Assembly: GCF_002855795.1 (NCBI RefSeq)
Contig: NZ_NJPO01000079.1
Coordinates: forward strand, 1-6,058
Length of the DNA stretch: 6,058 bases
Origin: Candidatus Palibaumannia cicadellinicola
GTDB lineage: Bacteria > Pseudomonadota > Gammaproteobacteria > Enterobacterales > Enterobacteriaceae
Direction of reading: 5' to 3'
Positions within the stretch are counted from its first letter, which is position 1, and each line of letters opens with the position of its first letter. Both the position numbers and the translations under genes were made by a program. Of this stretch, positions 1-6,058 are shown one piece after another. The notes under the pieces were generated by a model that ran no database searches, was not told the origin of the DNA, and saw only the letters and a list, made by a program, of their open reading frames with translations.

Positions 1-68
1 GAAAAAAGGTACCGCTAATTTTATCACCGTCACGCTACCTAAATATTTAACTATATTTGAAAAAGCAC

Positions 69-97
69 TAGACAGCTAGCTAGTTAATTAGTATTAT
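69..97 (+). promoter_or_regulatory. Candidate sigma70 promoter of the tRNA operon
   Basis: A -35 hexamer TAGACA (69-74, five of six to consensus) is separated by 17 bases from a -10 hexamer TATTAT (92-97, five of six). It is followed by a C-rich stretch where the discriminator would lie, as is usual for stable-RNA promoters under stringent control. Transcription would start near 104, about 26 bases before the arginine tRNA. The same segment can be read as a promoter on the other strand (see findings). No gene is recognisable in 1-129; a 25-codon frame open from the left edge ends at 79 and cannot be identified. Confidence 0.55.
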
Positions 98-129
98 CCC
101 ACCCCACCGTACCGCAGTCAAGGTGCTAC

Positions 130-207
<78 letters not shown>

Positions 208-238
208 CTTTACAGTGGTAATAGGATAAAGAGTAAAC

Positions 239-315
239 GGTGATTGTAGCTCAGTTGGTAGAGCCCTGGATTGTGATTCCAGTTGTCGTGGGTTCGAATC
301 CCATCAGTCACCCCA
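239..315 (+). tRNA. hisR: tRNA-His, anticodon GTG
   Basis: The gene includes the extra G-1 (239) that is diagnostic of histidine tRNA, facing C73 (312). The acceptor GTGATTG pairs with CAGTCAC with one G-U pair. The anticodon stem CTGGA/TCCAG encloses the loop TTGTGAT, with anticodon GTG at 273-275. CCA is encoded. Compared with E. coli hisR, two GC acceptor pairs have become weaker pairs, which fits the AT drift of a reduced genome. It lies 31 bases after tRNA-Arg in the same transcript. Confidence 0.97.
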
Positions 316-331
316 TAATTGGAATTGGTAT

Positions 332-420
332 GCGAAGATGGCGAAATTGGTAGACGCGCTAGCTTCAGGTGCTAGTGTCTGATCATAGACTTGAGGGTTC
401 AAGTCCCTCTCTTCGCACCA
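332..420 (+). tRNA. leuT: tRNA-Leu, anticodon CAG
   Basis: This is a class II tRNA of 89 bases with a long variable arm (GTCT/AGAC stem around 377-390). The acceptor GCGAAGA pairs perfectly with TCTTCGC, and CCA is encoded. The anticodon stem CTAGC/GCTAG encloses TTCAGGT, with anticodon CAG (366-368) reading CUG. The sequence is very close to the E. coli leuT type. It is third in the tRNA operon, 16 bases after tRNA-His. Confidence 0.97.
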
Positions 421-469
421 ACCACCAACCATAAGCATCTATCAGTAGTGAGTAGTATTGGGATCAACT

Positions 470-546
470 CGGCGAGTAGCGCAGCTTGGTAGCGCAACTG
501 GTCTGGGACCAGTAAGTCGGAGGTTCAAATCCTCTCTCGCCGACCA
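470..546 (+). tRNA. proM: tRNA-Pro, anticodon TGG, with C at position 33
   Basis: Acceptor CGGCGAG/CTCGCCG, D-stem GCGC/GCGC, anticodon stem ACTGG/CCAGT and T-stem GGAGG/CCTCT all pair (one G-U), and CCA is encoded. The anticodon TGG is at 504-506. In E. coli this isoacceptor can read all CCN codons when U34 is modified, and reduced genomes often keep only this proline tRNA. The oddity is the anticodon loop TCTGGGA: position 33, almost always U, is C (503), whereas E. coli proM has TTTGGGA. All other parts look functional. It is the last tRNA of the cluster, and no terminator is visible after it. Confidence 0.96.
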
Positions 547-550
547 GTAT

Positions 551-570
551 TATCATATCATATCATATCA
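551..570 (+). repeat. Short tandem repeat, TATCA x 4
   Basis: Four exact head-to-tail copies of TATCA begin four bases after the proline tRNA. The array lies in the 175-base spacer between the tRNA cluster and coaBC. That spacer is AT-rich and shows no ORF, no stem followed by a T-run, and no pair of well-spaced promoter hexamers; isolated -10-like sequences (TACAAT at 604, TAAAAT at 669) lack good partners. The array most likely arose by replication slippage. Confidence 0.8.
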
Positions 571-721
571 AGTCTTCTGACTAGCTAAACTCATACTATC
601 AGCTACAATAGCTCATTTCTTAACCTTAACTTTTTACTAATTACTAACCTTTTACTGCTGATTCATAGTAAAATATTCGTAACTAAAAAAAATTTGTTGA
701 GCATTTAGACATGCGACAAAC

Positions 722-1936
722 ATGACTGGACTAACCAGTAAACATATTATACTAGGCGTAGGAGGAGGCATAGCTGCTTACAAGGTCCCTGAAATAGTGC
801 GCCGTTTACGTGAATGTAAAGCGGAAGTCCGCGTGGTAATGACTTCTGCGGCAAAAGCGTTTATTACACCGTTAAGTTTGCAAGCTATCTCTGGCAATTA
901 TGTGGCTGATGAGATGTTAGATCAGGCAGCTAAAGCTGCCATGGGCCATATTGAACTAGCCCAATGGGCAGATTTGGTACTGTTGGCTCCCGCCACAGCT
1001 GACCTACTTGCGCGTATTGCCGCAGGCTTCGCCAATGATTTGCTCAGTACTCTTTGTCTCGCAACTCCAGCTACCATCGTTGCTGTGCCAGCAATGAACC
1101 AGCAAATGTACCGGGCACCAGCGACTCAAGCCAATCTGACGACTTTACGCAATAGGGGCGTACTGTTATGGGGACCAGATAGTGGTAGTCTGGCTTGCGG
1201 CGATATCGGCTTAGGGCGGATGTCAGATGTTCTGGTACTAGTTGAGCTAGTACGCAGCTATTTTTTAGTAGCAGGTTCCCTGAATCATCTGAGTATTATG
1301 ATAACGGCTGGGCCGACCCACGAAGAGCTAGATCCGGTACGTTTTATTAGCAATCATAGTTCTGGGAAAATGGGCTTTGCTATTGCTAGTGCGGCAGCTG
1401 CGAGAGGAGCGCAAGTCACCCTAGTGACTGGTCCGGTAAATACGCCTACTCCGCCAGGAGTGCAGCGTATCGATGTAACTAATGCGTTAGAAATGCAGGA
1501 TGCGGTAATGCGTACTGTACAACAACAGCATATTTTTATTGGTTGTGCAGCTGTAGCTGATTACCGCGCCGGCAGCTTTTCACAGGAAAAGCTGAAAAAA
1601 CAAAGCGATAAGATTATGATCACCTTGACGAAAAATCCTGATATTATTGCCGAGGTCGGCGCGCTAACTGAGAACCGACCCTACGTTGTAGGATTTGCTG
1701 CTGAAACCAAGAATATAGAACAATACGCACAGCAAAAACGTATCGATAAAAAAATAGATTTAATTTGCGCTAACGACGTTTCCTGTGGTAGCCAAGGCTT
1801 CAACAGCGATAACAATGCCTTACGTCTGTTTTGGCAAGATGGTGAAACTATGTTAGCTCTCAGCGAAAAAACATTGCTGGCTCAACAACTACTGGACCTA
1901 ATTGTCAGCCGTTATGATGAAAAAAATAGATATTAA
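722..1936 (+). CDS. coaBC: CoaBC: phosphopantothenoylcysteine decarboxylase / phosphopantothenate-cysteine ligase
   Basis: This is the bifunctional cytosolic enzyme that joins 4'-phosphopantothenate to cysteine using CTP, then decarboxylates the product with FMN to give 4'-phosphopantetheine. The N-terminal flavoprotein domain (about 5-180) has GGGIAAYK (14-21), the catalytic His in MGHIEL (H76), PAMNQQMY (124-130) and the active-site Cys in ACGDIG (C159). The C-terminal synthetase domain (about 190-404) has ITAGPT, the [10 protein letters not shown] block (N211), CAAVADYRA, and Lys290 in EKLKK, matching the E. coli lysine. Length is 404 aa against 406 in E. coli. One small difference is Gly14 where E. 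coli has Ser. ATG 722 is the first possible start after an in-frame stop at 698; no strong Shine-Dalgarno is seen. It overlaps dut by 23 bases, as in E. coli. Its product is the substrate of CoaD, whose gene is broken here. Confidence 0.97.
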   Translation: MTGLTSKHIILGVGGGIAAYKVPEIVRRLRECKAEVRVVMTSAAKAFITPLSLQAISGNYVADEMLDQAAKAAMGHIELAQWADLVLLAPATADLLARIAAGFANDLLSTLCLATPATIVAVPAMNQQMYRAPATQANLTTLRNRGVLLWGPDSGSLACGDIGLGRMSDVLVLVELVRSYFLVAGSLNHLSIMITAGPTHEELDPVRFISNHSSGKMGFAIASAAAARGAQVTLVTGPVNTPTPPGVQRIDVTNALEMQDAVMRTVQQQHIFIGCAAVADYRAGSFSQEKLKKQSDKIMITLTKNPDIIAEVGALTENRPYVVGFAAETKNIEQYAQQKRIDKKIDLICANDVSCGSQGFNSDNNALRLFWQDGETMLALSEKTLLAQQLLDLIVSRYDEKNRY

Positions 1937-2372
1937 AATCCTAGATCACCGCATTGGCGATAGCGTTTCATTACCAACGTATGCCACGCCCGGATCAGCC
2001 GGGCTTGATTTGCGCGCCTGTATAGATAATCCAATTGTATTAGCGCCAGGGGAAACAACTATAATTCCCACAGGATTATCTGTGCATATTGCAGATACCA
2101 GTTTAGCAGGAGTTATTCTCCCGCGTTCAGGATTAGGACATAAGCATGGTATCGTACTGGGTAATTTAGTGGGGCTGATTGATTCTGACTATCAAGGGCC
2201 ACTAATGGTTTCGGTATGGAACCGCGGACAAAAAACTTTTACTATTGAACCCAGCGAGCGCATGGCACAAATAGTTTTTGTGCAGATAGTGCAAGCAGAC
2301 TTTAACCTGGTCCAAGTATTCAATACCAGCGAGCGCGGTCAAAAAGGCTTTGGTCACTCAGGAAGACAGTAG
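1914..2372 (+). CDS. dut: dUTP pyrophosphatase (dUTPase)
   Basis: The homotrimeric enzyme hydrolyses dUTP to dUMP and pyrophosphate, which keeps uracil out of DNA and supplies dTMP synthesis. All five dUTPase motifs can be read in the 152 aa protein: AGLDLRA (29-35), PRSGLG (70-75), GLIDSDYQG with catalytic Asp90 (88-95), ERMAQIVF (115-122), and the C-terminal RG-x-x-GFGHSGR arm (141-151). Lys144 replaces the first glycine of the usual GGFG in motif V. I chose ATG 1914 (ATGATG) because MMKKID matches E. coli. The frame also has a TTG at 1902, which would add four residues with no family support. The start lies inside the end of coaBC, so translation is probably coupled. In E. coli slmA follows dut; here it is gone. 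Confidence 0.96.
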   Translation: MMKKIDIKILDHRIGDSVSLPTYATPGSAGLDLRACIDNPIVLAPGETTIIPTGLSVHIADTSLAGVILPRSGLGHKHGIVLGNLVGLIDSDYQGPLMVSVWNRGQKTFTIEPSERMAQIVFVQIVQADFNLVQVFNTSERGQKGFGHSGRQ

Positions 2373-2415
2373 TGAGTAGACATACATTAATGTCATGATA
2401 ATAAAGAAAATAAAT

Positions 2416-2429
2416 CAACTTAGCCTTAG
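2416..2429 (+). repeat. 14-base inverted repeat, left copy
   Basis: CAACTTAGCCTTAG lies in the 58-base dut-pyrE gap, and its exact reverse complement is at 6006-6019 beyond coaD. The match is exact, but its meaning is uncertain: it could mark an old rearrangement or be chance. The gap otherwise holds no trace of slmA and no convincing terminator. Confidence 0.35.
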
Positions 2430-2430
2430 C

Positions 2431-3072
2431 CTAAATACCGTATTGCTGTTGATAGCCTAATACAGCATCAAGATGTTCTATCATCTCATGTTTTATCGCC
2501 AGATAATCGATCAAATCCTTCAGCGTAATAATAGCGAGAACTCTACAATGATAATCCCGCTCTACTTCTTGAATCGCGGAAATATCGCCATAGCCTTTCT
2601 CCTGTCGATTAAGAGAAATCAACACTCCCGCAGGGGTAGCATGATTAGTTACTATAATATCCATAGATTCACGAATGGCTGTACCGGCGGTTATTACATG
2701 GTCCACCAGCAAAACTTTTCCCTGCAACTTGCTGCCTACTAATGTACCGCCTTCCCCATAATGTTTTTTTTCCTTGCGATTAAAACAATACCGAATATTA
2801 CGATTATAGTGCTCTGCCAAAGCCACGGCAGTAGTGATAGCAATCGGGATACCTTTATAAGCAGGTCCAAATAATAAATGGAAATCTACCCTAGCATCCA
2901 TGAGCGTAGCGGCATAAACCCGACCTAGAAAAGCTAGATCACAGCCTGTGTTAAAGATGCCTGCATTAAAGAAATAGGGGCTTATTCGGCCAGATTTGAG
3001 CCTAAATTCTCCGAATGTTAAGGCTTTTTTGTTTAACGCATATTCGATAAATTGACGCTTATACTCTTTCAC
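2431..3072 (-). CDS. pyrE: Orotate phosphoribosyltransferase
   Basis: The family enzyme transfers the phosphoribosyl group of PRPP to orotate, giving OMP, the fifth step of pyrimidine synthesis; it acts as a cytosolic dimer. Length is 213 aa, equal to E. coli PyrE. Conserved features are LKSGR with K26, FGPAYKGIP (68-76, K73), FNRKE (R99, K100), K103, VITAGTA (126-132) and R156. Two positions depart from the family: Tyr105 where His is expected in the catalytic loop (a His sits at 104), and His125 in place of the second Asp of the PRPP motif (DD becomes DH). Asn155 and Ile30 also differ from E. coli. The start is GTG (3072-3070), placed by alignment; no Shine-Dalgarno is seen. rph, normally upstream, is absent. 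The frame is intact, so the gene is probably expressed, but its activity is uncertain. Confidence 0.93.
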   Translation of the reverse strand: MKEYKRQFIEYALNKKALTFGEFRLKSGRISPYFFNAGIFNTGCDLAFLGRVYAATLMDARVDFHLLFGPAYKGIPIAITTAVALAEHYNRNIRYCFNRKEKKHYGEGGTLVGSKLQGKVLLVDHVITAGTAIRESMDIIVTNHATPAGVLISLNRQEKGYGDISAIQEVERDYHCRVLAIITLKDLIDYLAIKHEMIEHLDAVLGYQQQYGI

Positions 3073-3102
3073 AAAATTTGTACTATTTTTGGCGTTTTAG
3101 CT

Positions 3103-3132
3103 TTGTCTGCTTACCTAACTATAATATATAAT
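3103..3132 (+). promoter_or_regulatory. Candidate sigma70 promoter of yicC
   Basis: TTGTCT (3103-3108, four of six) lies 18 bases before a perfect TATAAT (3127-3132). Transcription would start near 3139 with a leader of about 33 bases before yicC. A second perfect TATAAT at 3120-3125 has no good -35 partner. Confidence 0.5.
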
Positions 3133-3151
3133 AACAGCAGCTTATTAACAA
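3123..3151 (-). promoter_or_regulatory. Candidate sigma70 promoter of pyrE
   Basis: Read on the minus strand, TTGTTA (3151-3146, four of six) is followed after 17 bases by TATATT (3128-3123, five of six). This would start pyrE transcription near 3116, giving a leader of about 45 bases. The -10 overlaps that of the yicC promoter, so the two directions probably compete. No GC-rich hairpin with a U-run, as in the E. coli rph-pyrE attenuator, is visible in the leader. Confidence 0.45.
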
Positions 3152-3171
3152 ATTAATGCTATTAGATTCTA

Positions 3172-4047
3172 ATGATCCGTAGTATGACAGCCTACGCACG
3201 GCGTGACATGAAAGAAACTTGGGGTACTGCCACTTGGGAGCTACGTTCCGTTAATCAACGTTATCTAGAAACTTACATCAGCTTACCAGAGCTGTTCCGC
3301 AAGCTAGAGCCAACCATTCGTAATTATATCCGTACTTTTTTGACCCGTGGTAAAGTAGAATGTCATCTGTGTGTGAATGTCAACCTGCAAATGCCAAGTG
3401 CACTTATCTTGAACGATAAACTAACGAAAAAACTGATTGAAGCTGCTCAGTGGGTAAAAATGCAAAGCAACGAAGGAGAGATTGATCCACTGGCTATTTT
3501 GCGCTGGCCAGGTGTAATAGTAACGACAGAGCAAACTCCAGATATAGATACCATGAGTCCATCATTACTATCTTGTCTTGATGCTACGCTACATGATTTC
3601 ATTCGTGCTCGTGAAATCGAAGGGATAGCCTTAAAGACTATGATTGAACGGCGCTTGGCCGGTGTCAGCGCTGAGATTACTAAAGTTCGTCAGCAAATGC
3701 CAGATATCTTAGTCTGGCAAAAGAATAAACTATTAGGTAAGTTGGAAGAAGCACAGGTTAAGCTGGACAACGATCGTCAAGTGCAAGAGCTAGTAATGCT
3801 CGCTCAAAGGAGCGATATTGCGGAAGAACTCGAGCGTCTCGAAACACATATTAAAGAAACATATCATATTCTGACTAATAAAGAGAAAGAGGCAGTTGGC
3901 CGTCGTCTTGACTTTATGATGCAAGAATTTTACCGCGAGTCGAATACTCTGGCATCAAAATCTATTAACGCTAGCGTAACAGCATCAGCAATTGAGCTTA
4001 AGGTTTTGATTGAACAGATGCGTGAGCAGATTCAAAACATTGAGTAA
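3172..4047 (+). CDS. yicC: YicC/YloC family endoribonuclease-like protein
   Basis: The protein is 291 aa, close to the roughly 287 of E. coli YicC, and matches along its length. The N-terminal YicC domain opens with MIRSMTAYAR, then SVNQRYLE (26-33) and the LTRGKVEC segment (57-64). A charged, helical middle region precedes the C-terminal DUF1732 domain, with GRRLDFMMQEF (243-253), RESNTLASKS and a conserved tail ending EQIQNIE. Family members have been described as endoribonucleases acting in RNA turnover; in E. coli YicC has been linked to decay of the small RNA RyhB. That role is not shown by this sequence. ATG 3172 fits the family N-terminus; no clear Shine-Dalgarno is seen. It is divergent from pyrE, as in E. 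coli, except that rph between them has been lost. Retention in a reduced genome suggests a useful function. Confidence 0.94.
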   Translation: MIRSMTAYARRDMKETWGTATWELRSVNQRYLETYISLPELFRKLEPTIRNYIRTFLTRGKVECHLCVNVNLQMPSALILNDKLTKKLIEAAQWVKMQSNEGEIDPLAILRWPGVIVTTEQTPDIDTMSPSLLSCLDATLHDFIRAREIEGIALKTMIERRLAGVSAEITKVRQQMPDILVWQKNKLLGKLEEAQVKLDNDRQVQELVMLAQRSDIAEELERLETHIKETYHILTNKEKEAVGRRLDFMMQEFYRESNTLASKSINASVTASAIELKVLIEQMREQIQNIE

Positions 4048-4065
4048 TATCTCTCTATGTCATAC

Positions 4066-4095
4066 TTGAGCAGTGGCACGTCAAAGAGTTATGCT
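4066..4095 (+). promoter_or_regulatory. Weak candidate promoter of rpmB-rpmG-mutM
   Basis: TTGAGC (4066-4071, four of six) is followed after 18 bases by TATGCT (4090-4095, four of six) in the 97-base gap after yicC. A promoter is expected here if the ribosomal protein genes are not simply read through from yicC, since this junction is new relative to E. coli. The match is weak. Confidence 0.3.
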
Positions 4096-4144
4096 ATACC
4101 CCGTAGAAATAATAACAAGTATGTTCTTTTTAGGGAGAATTCAT

Positions 4145-4375
4145 ATGTCCCGAGTCTGTCAAGTTACTGGAAAACGACCAGCAAGCGGTAATAACCGCTC
4201 CTACGCCATGAATGCTACTAAACGCCGTTTTCTACCGAACCTGCATTCTCATCGTTTCTGGATTGAGAGAGAAAAACGCTTTGTCACGCTACGGGTATCT
4301 GCTAAAGGTATGCGTATCATCGATAAGAAAGGCATAGAAACTGTTTTAGCAGCTATCCGTGTCCACGGTAATTAA
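4145..4375 (+). CDS. rpmB: Large ribosomal subunit protein bL28
   Basis: This small basic protein of the 50S subunit is 76 aa (78 in E. coli). It starts [12 protein letters not shown], followed by the family blocks [22 protein letters not shown] (about 23-39), [14 protein letters not shown] and [10 protein letters not shown]. Only the last few residues diverge. The frame extends upstream to 4073, but ATG 4145 is chosen because it gives the family N-terminus and follows a good Shine-Dalgarno, GGGAG (4133-4137), seven bases before it. rpmG follows after 27 bases, as in most bacteria with this pair. radC, which precedes rpmB in E. coli, is absent. Confidence 0.97.
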   Translation: MSRVCQVTGKRPASGNNRSYAMNATKRRFLPNLHSHRFWIEREKRFVTLRVSAKGMRIIDKKGIETVLAAIRVHGN

Positions 4376-4402
4376 ACTAAACTAAAGTAAGGAAACTATC
4401 TT

Positions 4403-4570
4403 ATGGCTAAAAGTGTTCGTGAAAAAATTAAGCTGATTTCTTCTGCTGGTACCCATCATTTTTATACTACCACGAAGAATAAGCGTATCAAACTTGAAAA
4501 GATAGAATTAAAAAAATTCGATCCGATCATACGTAAGCATGTTCTTTACAAAGAAGCTAAAATTAAATAA
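4403..4570 (+). CDS. rpmG: Large ribosomal subunit protein bL33
   Basis: This 55-codon gene encodes a protein with the same length as E. coli L33: [10 protein letters not shown] at the start, [14 protein letters not shown] (20-28), [11 protein letters not shown] (31-41) and the ending YKEAKIK. His18 replaces a glycine in the E. coli sequence; otherwise the changes are conservative. The protein sits near the E site of the 50S subunit. A Shine-Dalgarno TAAGGA (4388-4393) lies nine bases before ATG 4403. This isoform lacks the cysteine pairs of zinc-binding L33 forms, as is normal for enterobacteria. It is in the rpmB-rpmG-mutM string and ends 50 bases before mutM. Confidence 0.97.
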   Translation: MAKSVREKIKLISSAGTHHFYTTTKNKRIKLEKIELKKFDPIIRKHVLYKEAKIK

Positions 4571-4620
4571 TGTTAACGCATTACTAAAAATCCCAATCAG
4601 GTGATAAAGATAATTATTAG

Positions 4621-5430
4621 ATGCCAGAGTTACCAGAAGTAGAAATTAGCCGCCGGTGCATTGAACCTTGGGTGGTGGGCCATATTATTCAGCGGGTAGA
4701 AGTACGTAATAAGCAGCTGCGCTGGCCGGTAGATAAAGAGATTGTCTCTATGCAGGAGCGTAGAGTGCTGAGTCTGCAACGAAGGGCTAAGTATTTACTG
4801 TTGAAGCTGAATCACGGCTGGATGATAATTCATCTTGGTATGTCAGGTCGGCTAAGAATATTATGGCAGCCGCTACCACCAGAAAAACATGATCATATTG
4901 ATCTCATCATGAGCAATCGTTGTATCATTCGCTATACTGATCCACGGAGATTCGGCGCCTGGCTTTGGAGCGATAATCTGCAAAATAGTCGTGTATTAGC
5001 TCATCTGGGGCTAGAACCCCTCAGCGATGAATTCAATGGGTACTGGTTGTTTACACAGTCTCGTAATAAACGTACGCTTATTAAGCAGTTACTAATGGAT
5101 AATAAGCTAGTGGTCGGGGTTGGTAATATTTACACCAACGAGTCACTATTTGTTGCCGGTATTCTACCGGACCGAGTATCCTCTTCATTAAGTGAACATG
5201 AAGCGATGATACTAGCTAAGAGTATCAAAATGGTACTGCTACGCTCTATTGAGCAAGGCGGTACAACATTGCGAAATTTCTTGCAGTCAGATGGTAAGCC
5301 TGGTTTGTTTGTACAAGAGTTGCAAGTCTATGGTCGTAGCGGTAAACCTTGTCGAATATGCGGTAGCCAAGTACAAAGGGCCAAACATGGCCATCGCAGC
5401 AGCTTCTTTTGTACGCATTGCCAACACTGA
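4621..5430 (+). CDS. mutM: Formamidopyrimidine-DNA glycosylase (Fpg)
   Basis: This bifunctional glycosylase/AP lyase removes 8-oxoguanine and formamidopyrimidines from DNA. Length is 269 aa, the same as E. coli. The catalytic N-terminus MPELPEVE supplies the nucleophile Pro2 (after Met removal) and Glu3. Lys57 (RRAKYLLL), HLGMSG (71-76), DPRRFG (107-112), Lys155 and GVGNIY with Asn169 are present. The C-terminal zinc finger has the spacing C244-x2-C247-x16-C264-x2-C267, with Arg259 in its tip. ATG 4621 is fixed by an in-frame TAG immediately before it. The nearest Shine-Dalgarno-like AGGTGA (4599-4604) is too far upstream to be ideal, so initiation may be weak or coupled to rpmG. It converges on coaD with only 14 bases between the two stops. 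All key residues are intact, so it is probably functional. Confidence 0.97.
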   Translation: MPELPEVEISRRCIEPWVVGHIIQRVEVRNKQLRWPVDKEIVSMQERRVLSLQRRAKYLLLKLNHGWMIIHLGMSGRLRILWQPLPPEKHDHIDLIMSNRCIIRYTDPRRFGAWLWSDNLQNSRVLAHLGLEPLSDEFNGYWLFTQSRNKRTLIKQLLMDNKLVVGVGNIYTNESLFVAGILPDRVSSSLSEHEAMILAKSIKMVLLRSIEQGGTTLRNFLQSDGKPGLFVQELQVYGRSGKPCRICGSQVQRAKHGHRSSFFCTHCQH

Positions 5431-5444
5431 AGCAACATTATTAG

Positions 5445-6002
<558 letters not shown>

Positions 6003-6005
6003 TTA

Positions 6006-6019
6006 CTAAGGCTAAGTTG
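6006..6019 (-). repeat. 14-base inverted repeat, right copy
   Basis: This is the exact reverse complement of 2416-2429. It lies in the leader side of coaD, a region (5952-6058) with no other gene and no strong promoter; a TAAAAT on the minus strand (5979-5974) has only a poor -35 partner, TTAAGC. Confidence 0.35.
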
Positions 6020-6058
6020 TAGATGTTGTCGGTTATGATAACTACCGATACACTTTTT

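Noticed and set aside
1902..1913. TTG start giving a longer dut
   Set aside because: It adds four residues unsupported by the family; ATG 1914 matches the E. coli start and overlap with coaBC.
2386..2400. Possible terminator after dut (GACAT/ATGTC)
   Set aside because: It is a five-pair AT-rich stem without a T-run; too weak to call.
2473..2742. 89-codon plus-strand open frame inside pyrE
   Set aside because: It is antisense to the well-conserved pyrE, and its translation resembles no known protein.
4073..4144. 24-residue N-terminal extension of rpmB
   Set aside because: bL28 starts MSRVCQ in the family, and a good Shine-Dalgarno precedes ATG 4145, so the extension is the leader region.
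6029..6058. Possible rho-independent terminator (TCGGT/ACCGA stem before TTTTT)
   Set aside because: The stem is only five pairs with a ten-base loop, the T-run is five bases away, and no plus-strand gene ends nearby.

Overview
The window looks like a piece of a reduced, vertically inherited genome of the Enterobacterales, such as an insect endosymbiont of the Sodalis or Moranella kind. Every protein aligns almost end to end, from memory, with its Escherichia coli counterpart, and the genes are tightly packed. Genes that sit between these ones in E. coli (radC, slmA, rph) are missing, one gene is interrupted by a stop codon, and base composition is only moderately AT-rich. The species-level placement is inference; the enterobacterial affiliation is strong.

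Layout: 1-129 holds no identifiable gene but carries a good sigma70-type promoter. 130-546 is a four-tRNA cluster, Arg(CCG)-His(GTG)-Leu(CAG)-Pro(TGG), in the order of the enterobacterial argX-hisR-leuT-proM operon. 547-721 is a spacer with a short tandem repeat and no convincing promoter or terminator. 722-2372 is coaBC overlapping dut. 2431-3072 is pyrE on the minus strand, divergent from yicC (3172-4047) across a 99-base region with a candidate promoter for each direction. 4145-5430 is rpmB-rpmG-mutM, all plus strand. 5445-5951 is coaD on the minus strand, convergent with mutM and interrupted by an in-frame TGA.

Functionally the window combines translation (four tRNAs, ribosomal proteins L28 and L33), coenzyme A synthesis (coaBC, broken coaD), pyrimidine and dUTP metabolism (pyrE, dut), base-excision repair (mutM) and RNA turnover (yicC). 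Compared with E. coli, the block coaD-mutM-rpmG-rpmB has moved from one side of coaBC to beyond yicC and flipped, so the neighbourhood is the familiar dfp/pyrE region rearranged.

I see no new defence, mobile or biosynthetic system. The points most worth checking are the TGA in an otherwise well-preserved coaD, a C at the normally invariant U33 of the proline tRNA, and substitutions at catalytic or PRPP-binding positions of PyrE.
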